A DNA stretch of 64,000 bases from Psychrosphaera algicola (GTDB taxonomy: Bacteria > Pseudomonadota > Gammaproteobacteria > Enterobacterales > Alteromonadaceae): positions 1,860,001-1,924,000 of the forward strand of contig NZ_JAQOMS010000002.1 in NCBI RefSeq assembly GCF_028401425.1. The letters run 5' to 3'. Below are positions 1 through 9,720 of the stretch, one piece after another (positions within the stretch are counted from its first letter, which is position 1; every line of letters starts with the position of its first letter). Position numbers and translations under genes: made by a program. Below the pieces are notes generated by a model. That model did no database searches and was not told the origin of the DNA. It was given only the letters and a program-made list of their open reading frames with translations.

Positions 1-1312
1 ATTTTGTCGCCGCGATGAGTTTAATATTGTGGGTGATGATCATTGCAAGAGCAGGCACAGCTGACGCTTGGCTAAATCTTTTTGTGTCACTTACCCTATT
101 TAATATGTGGCGATTTAGCCAAAACCCTAGTCGTATTTTATTACTTTCTGTTTATTTTTGGATGGCGTTAGGATTATTAACAAAAGGCCCTGTCGCGGTA
201 CTCATTCCTTTGTTAACTGGTGTAATAGCTTTTGCCTTACAGGGAAAGTTGACTTTATTTTTCGTGCTTTGGTTAACCCATTGGGTTGGATCGTATTGCT
301 AGTTGTGGTGAGTCCTTGGTTAATTATGGTTTATCAAGAGCAAGGACTGGGCTTTTTCCATGGTTTTATTTTTGAGCACAACCTCAATCGATTTAGCCAA
401 ACCAAAGAACAGCATGGCGGCCAACTATATTACTATCTTATCTTGTTGCCTGTTATTTTATTGCCGTTTTCCAGCGCCCTGTTTGCGTTAATATATCGAA
501 TTAAAACGTACTGGAAAAAGCCATTAGAACAATTTTTGCTGATCTGGTTTTTAGTCGTTTTGACCCTTGTTTCGCTGTCAAAAACTCAGCTTCCCCATTA
601 TGTGTTGTATGGTTTGCTAGGGATTGTTTTAATTATCGCTCACCATCGTACCGAGCTGTTACGTCACATAGCGGGATTGGCGTTCCCTCTAATATTTATT
701 TTTATATGTGCGATATTGCCGCTACTGTTTCCGTATTTTGTCACTGACAATTTGTCTTACGACATGGCGCTGCTAAAACAGTACGACCAGTTTTTTAATG
801 TTCGATATTTAGTATGCAGCGGTATTTTGCTTGGCCTCGCATTATCTTTAACGTTTTTAATTAAAGATTCGATGGCAAATCGAACCATCTATGTTGGTGT
901 TATTCAATCTATTTTTGTTTTCACCCTACTGATCGAAGCTATTGCCGGTTTGCAGCAACTTCCAGTTTATAACGCTGCGTTACATAAAAACCCTCAAAAC
1001 AAACCCATAATTGCGTATCAAATAAGAATGCCGAGTTTTAGTGTTTATCGAGAGCAAGTCACTCCGACTCGCTTACCACAAATTGGCGATCGGGTGTTTA
1101 CTAAAATAGACAAAATTGCCGAGCTTAAACTCGCCATAGCCGATTTAACTCCTGTCGCTGAGCTTCAGGTTGTTTTTAAGCAAGGCGGTATTGTTTTAGT
1201 TGATATTAACTTTGCTCAGTCAGCTTTTAGGATGTCGACATCAGCCGTATCGACAACACTGTTTTCCAAATTTAAGTCCCGACAACCAATGCCACTCGGC
1301 GATAAGAAGTAA
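1..1312 (+). CDS. ArnT-like lipid-linked sugar glycosyltransferase (PMT-2 type), 5' partial, frameshifted
   Basis: Integral membrane protein of the PMT-2/ArnT superfamily, which moves a sugar from a polyprenyl-phosphate carrier onto an acceptor such as lipid A or a glycan. The 5' end lies outside the window. Many hydrophobic segments are visible, with the family-typical LLTKGP motif near the start and the stretch SKTQLPHYVLYGL in the middle. The reading frame changes at the T run 258-262: the upstream frame ends at 302 while the downstream frame carries on, and one extra T joins them without loss. The PAP2 phosphatase starts two bases after the stop, suggesting an operon for envelope lipid or glycan modification. 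The exact sugar and acceptor cannot be told from sequence. Confidence 0.7.
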
Positions 1313-1314
1313 TC

Positions 1315-2223
1315 ATGACCTCGTTATTTCAACAAATTATTTCTAATCTGAAATTTGCCCAATTACGTCAGGAACTTGCCGTTTCAAAGCGCTTGTTCAT
1401 TCTCAATTTTCAATCGAAAAAGTTACTTTCGTTGCTCCATACTGCAATAGTTTTTATTGCCATCTCCGCCATTTTATTTGCGTCAAATGGCTACCATACA
1501 GGGTTTCAAACCATCAATAATGTGTCTGGGTATTTACCTGAAAGTTTGTTGCAAATAATAACCTTTTTAGGAGATTCCACCGTCGCATTGGCTTTGATGC
1601 TATTTTTTGCACGTAAGAACCCAGCAACTTTGTGGGTTGTATTTGTTGCCGCCATAATTGGCATGATGATAAGCCATGGAATGAAAGACTACTTTGCTAT
1701 GTTGCGGCCCGCATCTGTACTAGCGTCAACTGAGTTTTATATTATTGGAAAGCCGGTTTATCTCGGTAGCTTTCCGTCAGGCCACTCGTTAACCATATTT
1801 GTTTTTGTCGCTACCTTGATGTACTTTTCGAGCCGAAAACAAACACAGCTTTGGCTATTGTTATTTGGTATGACAATCTCTCTAAGTCGGGTACTTGTCG
1901 GCGCTCATTGGCCAATTGACATTTTAATCGGGTCTGCACTAGGCCTCATTTCTACCGTTTTAGCTGTGACGATATGTCAGCGATTCACTATTGGATTTAA
2001 CCTCGTTATTCATTTGCTCCTGCTGACCTTACTATTCGCGGCAGGCTTAAGTTTATTTCAACATGATGGGGGCTATCCACTCGCAGCTGATTTTGCAAAG
2101 CTCTTAGCTTGGTTCACTTTGTTTGTTGTGATTAAAGATTACGGATTAAACAACGTCATAACTAAAACACTAGCAAGTACTCACTTGTTACATAAAATGC
2201 ATAAAATAAAACGAAATAACTAA
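1315..2223 (+). CDS. PAP2-family membrane phosphatase
   Basis: Membrane-bound phosphatase of the type 2 phosphatidic acid phosphatase family, 302 residues. All three signature motifs are present: K124 with RP at 131-132 (KX6RP), PSGH at 154-157, and S191-R192 through H198 to D202 (SRX5HX3D). The second and third motifs supply the catalytic histidines. Hydrophobic helices surround them, which puts the active site at the periplasmic face in known relatives. The gene follows the ArnT-like gene by two bases. Candidate roles from the family are undecaprenyl pyrophosphate or phosphatidylglycerol phosphate phosphatase, or lipid A 1-phosphatase (LpxE-like); context slightly favours an envelope lipid substrate. 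Intact, no frameshift seen. Confidence 0.8.
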   Translation: MTSLFQQIISNLKFAQLRQELAVSKRLFILNFQSKKLLSLLHTAIVFIAISAILFASNGYHTGFQTINNVSGYLPESLLQIITFLGDSTVALALMLFFARKNPATLWVVFVAAIIGMMISHGMKDYFAMLRPASVLASTEFYIIGKPVYLGSFPSGHSLTIFVFVATLMYFSSRKQTQLWLLLFGMTISLSRVLVGAHWPIDILIGSALGLISTVLAVTICQRFTIGFNLVIHLLLLTLLFAAGLSLFQHDGGYPLAADFAKLLAWFTLFVVIKDYGLNNVITKTLASTHLLHKMHKIKRNN

Positions 2224-2370
2224 TATTGGCTCATTTGTAGATATTATAGGTTTTGGTATCAGTTACTCAAATAGGCCGGCTAAATAGCAAGTGCTGTTTG
2301 AATTACTCTTTTCATTGCTGACAAACGGTTATTTACAGTTGTGTTGCCAGTAAGGGACTCTGTTAATGGT

Positions 2371-2424
2371 AGGAAAGCGCCAGCAAATTTGGGACTAATC
2401 AAATTGAAATGCCAGCGCTTTCCT
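2371..2424. repeat. 10-bp inverted repeat, long-stem hairpin
   Basis: The arms AGGAAAGCGC (2371-2380) and GCGCTTTCCT (2415-2424) are perfect inverses separated by 34 bases that can pair further in part. No T run follows directly, so a classical terminator is doubtful. It lies in the 590-bp gap between the PAP2 gene and the amt terminator, where I see no coding sequence. Confidence 0.45.
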
Positions 2425-2666
2425 GAAACTAGAATGCCCAACGGTTTTTTCTAAGTCTTTATTTGTGTCAAATATAAAATTAATAATTTCCCAATATCCC
2501 AATTTGAGATACTAAAAAACATGTTGAAAACCAGTGAATTAAAATGACGGTGGGTCAATAATTAAATTAGTGTTGAACATTTGGAGATATCAAACAGGGT
2601 GTTATATCCCGTTTCTAATCAGCATGAAACTCCACTTAGAGCTCAAATATGGTGAGGGCTAGATAC

Positions 2667-2693
2667 AAAAAGCCCACTCAATGAGTGGGCTTT
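2667..2693 (-). terminator. Rho-independent terminator of glnK-amt
   Basis: The stem AGCCCACTCA/TGAGTGGGCT is followed on the minus strand by a T run (AAAAA on the plus strand). It lies about 130 bp downstream of the amt stop codon, facing the right way to end the glnK-amt transcript. Confidence 0.75.
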
Positions 2694-2819
2694 GATAAAG
2701 ATTTACTATGCGACTCTGTTTATATCGCCGCTAGGAACTGTAACTTCCATGTTACCTAAATCCATTTAGTTCCTATTTTTCATTCCTTTATTAAATCTTA
2801 GTTTGTGTAGTTTCAAATG

Positions 2820-4084
2820 TTACTTCGAAGAACCAACAAACTCAGGGTAAGCTTCGATACCACATTCAGAGCGGTCAACACCTTCGTATTCTTGCTCTTC
2901 AGTAACACGGATGCCCATCACAGCTTTAAGTGCGAACCAAACGATGAAGCTAGTTACGAATACCCATCCGAAGATAGTTGCTGCACCGATGATTTGACCA
3001 CCTAGAGTTGCGTCGCCATTTGTAATTGGAACTAATAGAAGACCTAGTAGACCAACAACACCGTGAACAGAAATCGCACCAACTGGATCATCAATCTTAA
3101 CTTTGTCTAACGACGTGATTGAGATAACAACTAAGATACCGCCTAAAGCACCAAACAATGTTGCTTGTAATGGTGTAGGAGTTGAAGGCTCAGCAGTAAT
3201 TGTTACTAGACCAGCCAACGCGCCGTTAAGTGCCATTGTAAGGTCAGCTTTCTTGAATAAGATAGCAGCTAGAACTAGAGCAGCAATCGCACCACCAGCA
3301 GCCGCGGCATTAGTGTTTAAGAAAACAACCGCAACAGAGTTTGCACTACCGATATCGCCAAGTTTAAGAACTGAACCACCGTTAAAGCCAAACCAACCCA
3401 TCCACAAGATGAATGTACCTAATGTTGCCATTGGCATGTTCGCACCTATGGGATTGCGTTAACTTTACCTTCTTTAGTGTATTTACCTTTACGAGCGCCT
3501 AGTAATAATACACCTGAAAGAGCAGCAGCTGCACCGGCCATATGAACGATACCAGAACCTGCGAAGTCAACCATAGTCAGAGAGTAAAGACCAAATACTT
3601 CTTGTCCACCCCAAGTCCATGAACCTTCCATTGGGTAGATGAAACCAGTCATTACAACTGCGAATGCTAAGAATGCCCAAAGTTTCATACGCTCTGCAAC
3701 CGCACCAGATACGATTGACATAGCAGTTGCAACAAACACAACTTGGAAGAAGAAGTCAGAAGCACCAGAGTAGATAGAGCCACCAACAAAACCGTCTTCA
3801 CGTGCAGCAAATTCGCCTAATGTCGCATCAACGTCAACGCTTTCGATACCCGATAAGAAGATACCGCCGTCATACATGATTGCGTAACCGCAAACTAAAT
3901 ACATGATGCAAGAGATTGCAAATAGCGCAACGTTCTTTGTTAAAATTTCTGTTGTGTTTTTCGAACGAACCAAACCAGCTTCTAACATTGAGAAACCAGC
4001 AGCCATCCACATGACTAAAGCACCACAAACTAAGAAATAGAATGTGTCCATAGCATATTGTAAGTGAAATATATTTTGTTCCAT
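2820..4084 (-). CDS. amtB: Ammonium transporter Amt (frameshifted)
   Basis: Inner-membrane ammonium channel of the Amt/Mep/Rh family, about 421 residues once repaired. The N-terminal half shows the Amt hallmark CGALVMWMAAGFSMLEAGLVR, read here as two overlapping short motifs (CGALVMWM and FSMLEAGLVR); the C-terminal half has GWFGFNGGS and the pore histidine region GAISVHGVVG. The frame breaks at the C run on the minus strand (3450-3452); one added C gives NAIPIGANMP and restores a single ORF. glnK sits 11 bp upstream, the usual arrangement, and its product plugs the AmtB pore when nitrogen is plentiful. Transcription is probably from the sigma-54 promoter upstream of glnK. Confidence 0.9.
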
Positions 4085-4095
4085 GATCCGACTCC

Positions 4096-4434
4096 TTAAA
4101 TCGCTTCGCCGTCAGTTTCACCAGTACGAATACGTACAGCTTGAACTAACTCTGATACAAATATTTTACCGTCACCAATTTTTCCGGTGTTGGCAGCTTC
4201 TGCGATAACTTCAACTAAACGCTCAGCGTTTTCGTCTGAAGTTGCGATTTCTAATTTAACTTTAGGTAAGAAGTCGACTTGATATTCCGCGCCGCGGTAT
4301 AATTCAGTGTGACCCTTCTGACGACCGAAACCTTTAACTTCAGTAACAGTAAGACCTTCTACGCCTACTTCACTGATGGCTTCGCGTACATCATCAAGTT
4401 TAAATGGCTTGATTATGGCAGTGACCAGTTTCAT
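4096..4434 (-). CDS. glnK: Nitrogen regulatory protein P-II (GlnK)
   Basis: Small trimeric signal protein, 112 residues, the full family length. It binds 2-oxoglutarate and ATP/ADP and is uridylylated by GlnD under nitrogen limitation. The T-loop RGAEYQVDFLPK carries Tyr51, the uridylylation site. The start MKLVTAIIKPFKLDDVREA is the standard P-II N terminus, with a purine-rich stretch (AAAGGAAAC) just upstream. The gene leads the glnK-amt operon and is preceded by a sigma-54 promoter, so NtrC control is likely. GlnK rather than GlnB is inferred from its linkage to amt. Confidence 0.93.
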   Translation of the reverse strand: MKLVTAIIKPFKLDDVREAISEVGVEGLTVTEVKGFGRQKGHTELYRGAEYQVDFLPKVKLEIATSDENAERLVEVIAEAANTGKIGDGKIFVSELVQAVRIRTGETDGEAI

Positions 4435-4481
4435 TGTTGTTTCCTTTATATTTTTGTTTATTATTTTATCGCATTGTATTA

Positions 4482-4497
4482 AGAAAGATCAGTGCCA
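4482..4497 (-). promoter_or_regulatory. Sigma-54 promoter of glnK-amt
   Basis: The minus strand reads TGGCAC-TGATC-TTTCT. This matches the -24 element exactly and the -12 element approximately (consensus TGGCAC-N5-TTGCW). It ends about 48 bp upstream of the glnK start, the distance expected for an RpoN promoter activated by NtrC. Confidence 0.65.
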
Positions 4498-4554
4498 CAA
4501 GTTTAAATAATTGATATAAAAGAAGTTTTTGGTTTTTTCATTAACTAGATAACA

Positions 4555-4580
4555 AAAAACGCCCCAATATGGGGCGTTTA
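4555..4580 (-). terminator. Terminator of fbpABC
   Basis: The perfect stem ACGCCCC/GGGGCGT with a four-base loop is followed on the minus strand by TTTTTT. It lies about 50 bp beyond the fbpC stop and separates the iron operon from the glnK promoter. Confidence 0.8.
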
Positions 4581-4626
4581 GCAATGTCAATTTGGTGCAG
4601 GAATAGGATTAGAAATTTATGCGTTT

Positions 4627-5676
4627 TTAAGGGGCACTAGGGTGTTCTAAAAAGACCGCAGATACGTTTGTATCCACCTTGATTTTTACGGTTTTATCGA
4701 GAAAAGAATACACAGTTCGGACTTTAATAGACTGCCCAAACCATTCGATAGTCGACTCAAAGTACTGGCCAACAAATCGTTCTTTCGTTACTTTTATTTT
4801 TGAATCTAGGCTAAATTCTAAACGTAAATGATGTGGTCGCAGGTAGATATCAACATATTGTCCAACCATAGATTCTATTGATGATTCACCGCAATAAGCT
4901 ATTTCGCCAAGTTCTGACGATAACCTATGCGCAGACGCTACTTGCGTTCTAAGCCATAGCCCTTCCCCTAAAAACTCTGCGACAAACCGTGTTTTAGGAT
5001 AGTTAAATAAACGTTCGGCTGTATCTATTTGTTCTATTTGTCCTTCGTTTAATACCGCAATACGATCACAAAAAGCAAAAGCTTCATCTTGGTTATGTGT
5101 AACAAAAAGCGCGGAGGTATTTTGGTCTTTAAGCAAGGTTCTAATATCGGCAATCAACTCGAACCTAAACTGCGGGTCGATGTTGGAAAATGCTTCATCG
5201 AACAACAAAATATTTGGTTTACAGGCAAGCGCTCGAACGATGGCGATTCTTTGTTGCTGTCCACCTGACAGCTGATGAGGGTATTTACCGCGGCTTGAGG
5301 ATAATTTAATAAGCGCCAGCATTTCTGTTACGCGCTCTAAGCGTTCTTCTTTAGGTAAATGACCTAACCCAAACGCAACATTTTCTTCAACGGTTAAATG
5401 CGGAAACAACGCGTAGTCTTGAAATATCAGACCGACATTGCGCTTTTCCGTTGGCAAGTTGAGTTTGTCACTTAGTACTAATGTATCGCCAATATTTACC
5501 GTCCCTGAAACGTCTTCAAGCAGTCCTGCAACGGCTTTAAGAACGGTACTCTTGCCGCCGCCTGAAGGACCAAATAATGCCACGATTTCACCTTACTCAA
5601 TTTGCAGGTTCAATTTTTTAATGACAGGTTGGTTCTGGTAACTTACTTCGAGATTTTGAATGTTTAAAACTGACAT
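4627..5676 (-). CDS. fbpC: Ferric iron ABC transporter ATP-binding protein FbpC (in-frame stop, probably miscalled)
   Basis: ATPase subunit of the periplasmic ferric iron importer, 349 residues if read through. Walker A GPSGGGKST, Q-loop FQDYALFPH, signature LSGGQQQR, Walker B ILLFDEA and the H-loop THNQDEA are all present, with a C-terminal TOBE-like part. The natural start is ATG 5676 (MSVLNIQNLEVSYQNQ). A TAA at 5593-5595 interrupts the codons just before Walker A, in the context IE-stop-GEIVALFG. Relatives usually have proline here; CCAGGT misread as TAAGGT would explain it. A GTG after the stop could restart translation but would lose the first strand of the fold. Confidence 0.85.
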
Positions 5677-5713
5677 GACATTTCCAACTACGTGTTAACT
5701 CAAAACCATTTTG

Positions 5714-7445
5714 CTAATGAGAGTCGATAGAACGATTTAATAAAATTAACGGAACGAGTCCAACAAGAACAATTAAAATGGCCCCTAAAGCAGCTATTTC
5801 AAGCTGCTCGTCACTCGCAAATTGATAGACATAGGTTGGTAGAGTTTGAAAATCAAATGGCCTAAGCAATAGCGCTGCTGGCAGCTCTTTCATACTTTCA
5901 ACGAAGATCAACAATGACGCAACTAATGCGCTTTTACGAATTAGCGGCAGATGAACTTTCGATAATAATTTCACACCACCTTGCCCCATTGTTTTAGACA
6001 CCATGTCTAGTGACGGGCTAATTTTCATGTAACTGGCTTCTACGCTTTTATTTGCGATAGCAACAAATCGAACCAAATGAGCAAGTATAATGGCGATAAT
6101 AGAGCCACTTAACAATAAACCTAGCCTCTGCATTCCGAACGACTCCGCAATTTCATTGATGCTCGTATCTAAAAGCTCAATGGAATAAGCACACCTATCG
6201 CCATAACCGTACCTATAATTGCATAACCTGTGCTCGCAAGTTTTAAACTAAACTTTTGAGCCGGATATGGGCGACAACGTAAAATAAAGTTTAATACTAC
6301 CGACAAAGCAAGCGCGGCGATCGCGGCAATCGCAGCAATCAAAATACTATTAAACGCATAAGTCATGATCCCCGTTGACTAAGGATTCTGCATAGTAATC
6401 GAGTGCATACCCAACTAGGACCGCGGCGGGAACAACAAATGCGATGATTAAAATTAGACTGCAAAAACAAAAGGCTATAATGCTCTGTTTAGTTGAAAGC
6501 TGATACATTAACTTTTGTTGACTAACCTTAGCATCTGCGCCGGTTTGTTTTTTACCGTTCTGTAGTCGTTCAACGTACAAAAGCATAAACATACCGAGCA
6601 CCATAATTGACGATAACTTTGCCGCCGAGCCTAAATCATAATGCCCTAACCAAGTGTCATAAACGGCTGTAGTTAATGTACTTACCGCAAAATAATGAAC
6701 TGTTGCAAAATCCGCCATACTTTCCATCATTACCAGAGCAACACTAGCGATAATGGCATTTCGGGCTACTGGTAAAGAAACTTTAAAGAAGCAGCGGAGT
6801 GGCGATTGTCCCAGCGTTCTAGCGGCATGAGTTAACGCGGCATTTTGTTCCAAAAACTAGCACGGACCATTAAATAAATATAAGGGTACAGCACTAAAGC
6901 CAGCATCAGTGACGCACCTTCAATACTGCGGATATCAAAAAACCAATAGTCATTTGGTGATTGCCAGCCGAACCAACTTCTTAACGCTATTTGAATTGGT
7001 CCCGCGTAGTCGAGCAAATCAGTATAGGTATAAGCCACTAAATAAGCTGGCATAGCTAAGGGCAAAACAAGCGCCCATTTAAAAAACGATTTGCCTTTAA
7101 ATTCACAAACAGACATTAACCAAGCTAAGGGCACACCTATTAACAGGGCTAAAAACCTACTGAAAACACCAATATTAAAGTATTTACAATATAGTCGCCT
7201 AGAACAGTTTGCTTTATATACTCAAAACTTTCACCTTCACCAACAATGGCCTCGTAAAACAAAGCGAACAAAGGCGTTGATAATAAAACAGCGAGAAGCA
7301 ACCCACCTAAATGAACTTTAGAGAGTGTTCTGAAAATAGAAACGACTAAGGCAGCCAATCGGCTGCCTTTTGCATGTTCTGTTATTTTTTGTGGCTGAGG
7401 CAACGTTTCCGCAACGGCCTCACTACCTGATATTCCTAATGACAA
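5714..7445 (-). CDS. fbpB: Ferric iron ABC transporter permease FbpB (four frameshifts)
   Basis: Two-module membrane permease of the Fe(3+) importer, about 577 residues when repaired. Five ORF pieces run head to tail in three frames. Each module carries an EAA-type cytoplasmic loop: AARTLGQSPLRCFFKVSLP in the first and SKTMGQGGVKLLSKVHLP in the second. Breaks lie at the runs 7151-7155, 6852-6856, 6370-6373 and 6171-6174; three are a missing T on the coding strand and one an extra G. Every break sits in a homopolymer and the repaired protein is continuous, so sequencing error is the best explanation. It lies between fbpA and fbpC in one operon; the start is a TTG, the upstream alternative being unclear. 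Confidence 0.82.
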
Positions 7446-7453
7446 TGTGTGCC

Positions 7454-8473
7454 CTACAGATCAAATTTTACCTTATCAACTAAACGCAAAGCCGCTTGGC
7501 GGTACTGTGCAATTTGAGTTAATGGCAATGTATCTTCTTTAAATTTACCCCAACTCGCCACAAGTTCAGATGGTTCAACATTTGGGTTAACTGGGTATTC
7601 CATATTTAACGACGCATAAGCTTGTTGTGCTTTCTCTGACGCTAAAAATGCAATTAACAATTTGGCATTTTCACTATGCGGGGCAAACTTTGCAACAACT
7701 GCACCCGAAACATTAATGTTTACGCCACGATCGTTTTGATTTGGAAACACAATATTGACCGCTTCGGCCCAAGGTTTTTGGTCTTCATTCGTTAGCATTT
7801 TACCAAAATAATAACTGTTGCCTAACGATACATCACAAAGCCCTTCTTTAATTGCTTTTACTTGAGCACGGTCATTACCCTGTGGTTTACGAGCTAGATT
7901 GGCTTTAACACCGCGTAGCCATTGTTCCGTAGCTGCTTCACCTTTATGTGCGATAAACGACGAAATCAAACCAATATTGTATGGATGTTTGCCACTACGT
8001 GTACAAATTTTACCATCGAAGTCTGCTGAACCTAAATCTTCATAAGTTAGATTAGTCGGATTAGCAATTTTGGCTTTAGATGCATATATGTTGCGAACAC
8101 GCTTTGTTAATGCAACCCAATGGCCATTTTCATCACGAAAATGTGCAGGTACCGACTGATCTATTTCAGCTGACTGAAATGATTGAGTTAACCCTTCGTC
8201 TTTTAATTGCAATAATTTACTAAAATTAGATGTTAGAACAACATCCGCAGGACTGTATTTCCCTTCGCGCTTAATACGTTCAATTAAACCGCTTTTAGCA
8301 AACACCACTTTAGTTTTAATGCCCGTTTGATCGGTAAACTGCTGCAACAAAGGTTCAATCAAAAATGACTGTCGAAACGAATAAACATTTACCGTTTTAT
8401 CATTTGATCCACTGTCTTTAGCAACAGCTGTTAAACAAGTTAACCCTAGGAAAATAGCGACCAATTTTTTCAT
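7454..8473 (-). CDS. fbpA: Ferric iron ABC transporter substrate-binding protein FbpA
   Basis: Periplasmic iron-binding protein, 339 residues from ATG 8473, with a signal peptide (MKKLVAIFLGLTCLTAVAK). The mature part starts with the family sequence VNVYSFRQ and carries the paired tyrosines SLGNSYYFGKM that ligate Fe(3+) in FbpA/FutA proteins. A GTG at 8485 is an alternative start four codons upstream. It is first in the operon, with two Fur-like boxes upstream, so iron starvation should induce it. Intact in this sequence, unlike fbpB and fbpC. Confidence 0.9.
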   Translation of the reverse strand: MKKLVAIFLGLTCLTAVAKDSGSNDKTVNVYSFRQSFLIEPLLQQFTDQTGIKTKVVFAKSGLIERIKREGKYSPADVVLTSNFSKLLQLKDEGLTQSFQSAEIDQSVPAHFRDENGHWVALTKRVRNIYASKAKIANPTNLTYEDLGSADFDGKICTRSGKHPYNIGLISSFIAHKGEAATEQWLRGVKANLARKPQGNDRAQVKAIKEGLCDVSLGNSYYFGKMLTNEDQKPWAEAVNIVFPNQNDRGVNINVSGAVVAKFAPHSENAKLLIAFLASEKAQQAYASLNMEYPVNPNVEPSELVASWGKFKEDTLPLTQIAQYRQAALRLVDKVKFDL

Positions 8474-8496
8474 GTTTTTAAGCACTTCTATCTAAT

Positions 8497-8511
8497 TGCG
8501 AATAATTCTCA
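8497..8511 (-). promoter_or_regulatory. Fur box proximal to fbpA
   Basis: The minus strand reads TGAGAAT-T-ATTCGCA, matching the 7-1-7 Fur consensus TGATAAT-N-ATTATCA at most positions. It lies 24 bp upstream of the fbpA ATG, where a bound repressor would block transcription. Confidence 0.6.
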
Positions 8512-8589
8512 TTCATTTTAAACATCACAATAAAAATGTACAGAAATAATTTGTTCCAATTGATTCCTTTTCGATACAACGAAATTTAC

Positions 8590-8604
8590 TGAGAATGATA
8601 ATGT
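8590..8604. promoter_or_regulatory. Second Fur-like box, between fbpA and mgsA
   Basis: The sequence TGAGAATGATAATGT contains the GAGAATGATAATG core typical of Fur sites. It lies in the divergent region, 117 bp from fbpA and 110 bp from mgsA, and may act on the fbp promoter. The right half-site is weaker. Confidence 0.5.
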
Positions 8605-8713
8605 TTTTGGTAAAAACAATATTAGGTTCCATACGAAACCTGATAGACACAGTTGAACAATCAACGGTATAGTGAATAACACTTATTAATTTAGACCTTC
8701 GGTTCACGACTCT

Positions 8714-9141
8714 ATGATAAAAAGAATTGCACTTGTCGCTCATGATAAAAAGAAACCAGCCATTATTGAGTGGGCAAAAAACACTCAGATAAACTGCAAA
8801 AACACACATTATTTGCAACCGGTACAACGGGTCGTTTAATCAAAGAAAATGCGCCATTGCTAAACCTGACACCGTTAAAAAGTGGCCCACTTGGCGGCGA
8901 CCAACAGTTAGGTGCGATGATTGCTGAGGGTAAGTTAGACATCTTATTTTTCTTTACTGACCCGATGACACCACAACCGCACGACGTCGATATTAAAGCC
9001 TTATTACGTCTATCCACTATGTACAACTGTGTCGTGGCCTGTAATTTAGCGACTGCAGACTTTGTTATCGAAAGCCCTTTATTTGAAGAACCACAGGATC
9101 ACACAGTGGATTTTTCGGAATATAGCGAACGCATAGTTTAA
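8714..9141 (+). CDS. mgsA: Methylglyoxal synthase (frameshifted)
   Basis: Cytosolic enzyme converting dihydroxyacetone phosphate into methylglyoxal and phosphate, a bypass of lower glycolysis under phosphate limitation. Repaired length is 142 residues, close to the family's usual 150. The N terminus MIKRIALVAHDKKKP and the block GPLGGDQQLGAMIAEG are diagnostic; the catalytic aspartate and the histidine of the DPMTPQPHDVDIKAL segment are present. The frame breaks in the A run 8776-8781, where one more A gives EWAKKHSDKLQKH. Transcribed divergently from fbpA. Confidence 0.88.
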
Positions 9142-9161
9142 AGGTAAACAATCGGAACACT

Positions 9162-9676
9162 ATGAATAAAATTCGCGGTTTTACGTTAATAGAATTGATC
9201 ATTGTCATTGTTTTACTTGGCATTTTAGCCGTAGTCGCGTTGCCAAAATTTATCAACGCAACAGACGACGCTAGGGAAAATGTTATTGAACAACTTTTTG
9301 GCCAAATCCAAGCGACCATTGAAATGAATTACGGCTTTGCTCAGGTTAAAAATAAAACTCGTGGAACACAAACCATTGACCTCGACGAAGTTGGCGAATA
9401 TACATTTAGCGGCGGGTACCCTGAAGTCAAAAGTGAAGCGACAACGCCTAACAAGTACTTTTTGACCTCATGACCTTAGGACTAAAATCGTCGATCACAA
9501 TTAACGGCGCCGAACGCACTATGGAAATTGCAGGTTTAGTGACATTTGAAAACGATACGGTTGCCCGTATCGGTTTTGGAGAAGATGATTTAGAAGACGG
9601 TGAATGTTTTGTTGAATACGAATTAGACGTAAACGACAAACCTCAGCTGACAATGACCACATCCGGGTGTAAATAA
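9162..9676 (+). CDS. Type IV pilin-like pseudopilin (frameshifted)
   Basis: Prepilin with a type III signal: a short leader ending in glycine, then FTLIELIIVIVLLGILAVVA, a methylated-phenylalanine helix with Glu5. A prepilin peptidase (PilD) would cut between Gly and Phe. The frame breaks in the T run 9459-9463; one extra T gives NKYFFDLMTLGLKSS and a protein of about 171 residues. The C-terminal part is acidic and ends ...TTSGCK. It stands alone, 20 bp after mgsA, with no other pilin or secretion gene beside it; the pilMNOPQ genes are 50 kb away. MSHA-type or minor pilin are both possible. Confidence 0.8.
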
Positions 9677-9686
9677 CGGTGAAATA

Positions 9687-9720
9687 AAACAGTAAGTTTT
9701 ATACAAACTTACTGTTTTCT
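9687..9720 (+). terminator. Terminator after the pseudopilin
   Basis: The long stem AAAACAGTAAGTTT/AAACTTACTGTTTT with a short loop is followed by CTTAAT; it begins about 10 bp after the stop codon. The A-rich left flank makes it potentially bidirectional. Confidence 0.75.

Noticed and set aside
4627..8473. fbpB and fbpC as genuine pseudogenes
   Set aside because: All breaks fall in homopolymers or a likely CCAGG, and repair yields full conserved proteins with an intact fbpA beside them.
8525..8827. Minus-strand ORF covering the fbpA-mgsA gap
   Set aside because: It overlaps the Fur boxes and the start of mgsA on the opposite strand; composition is not protein-like.
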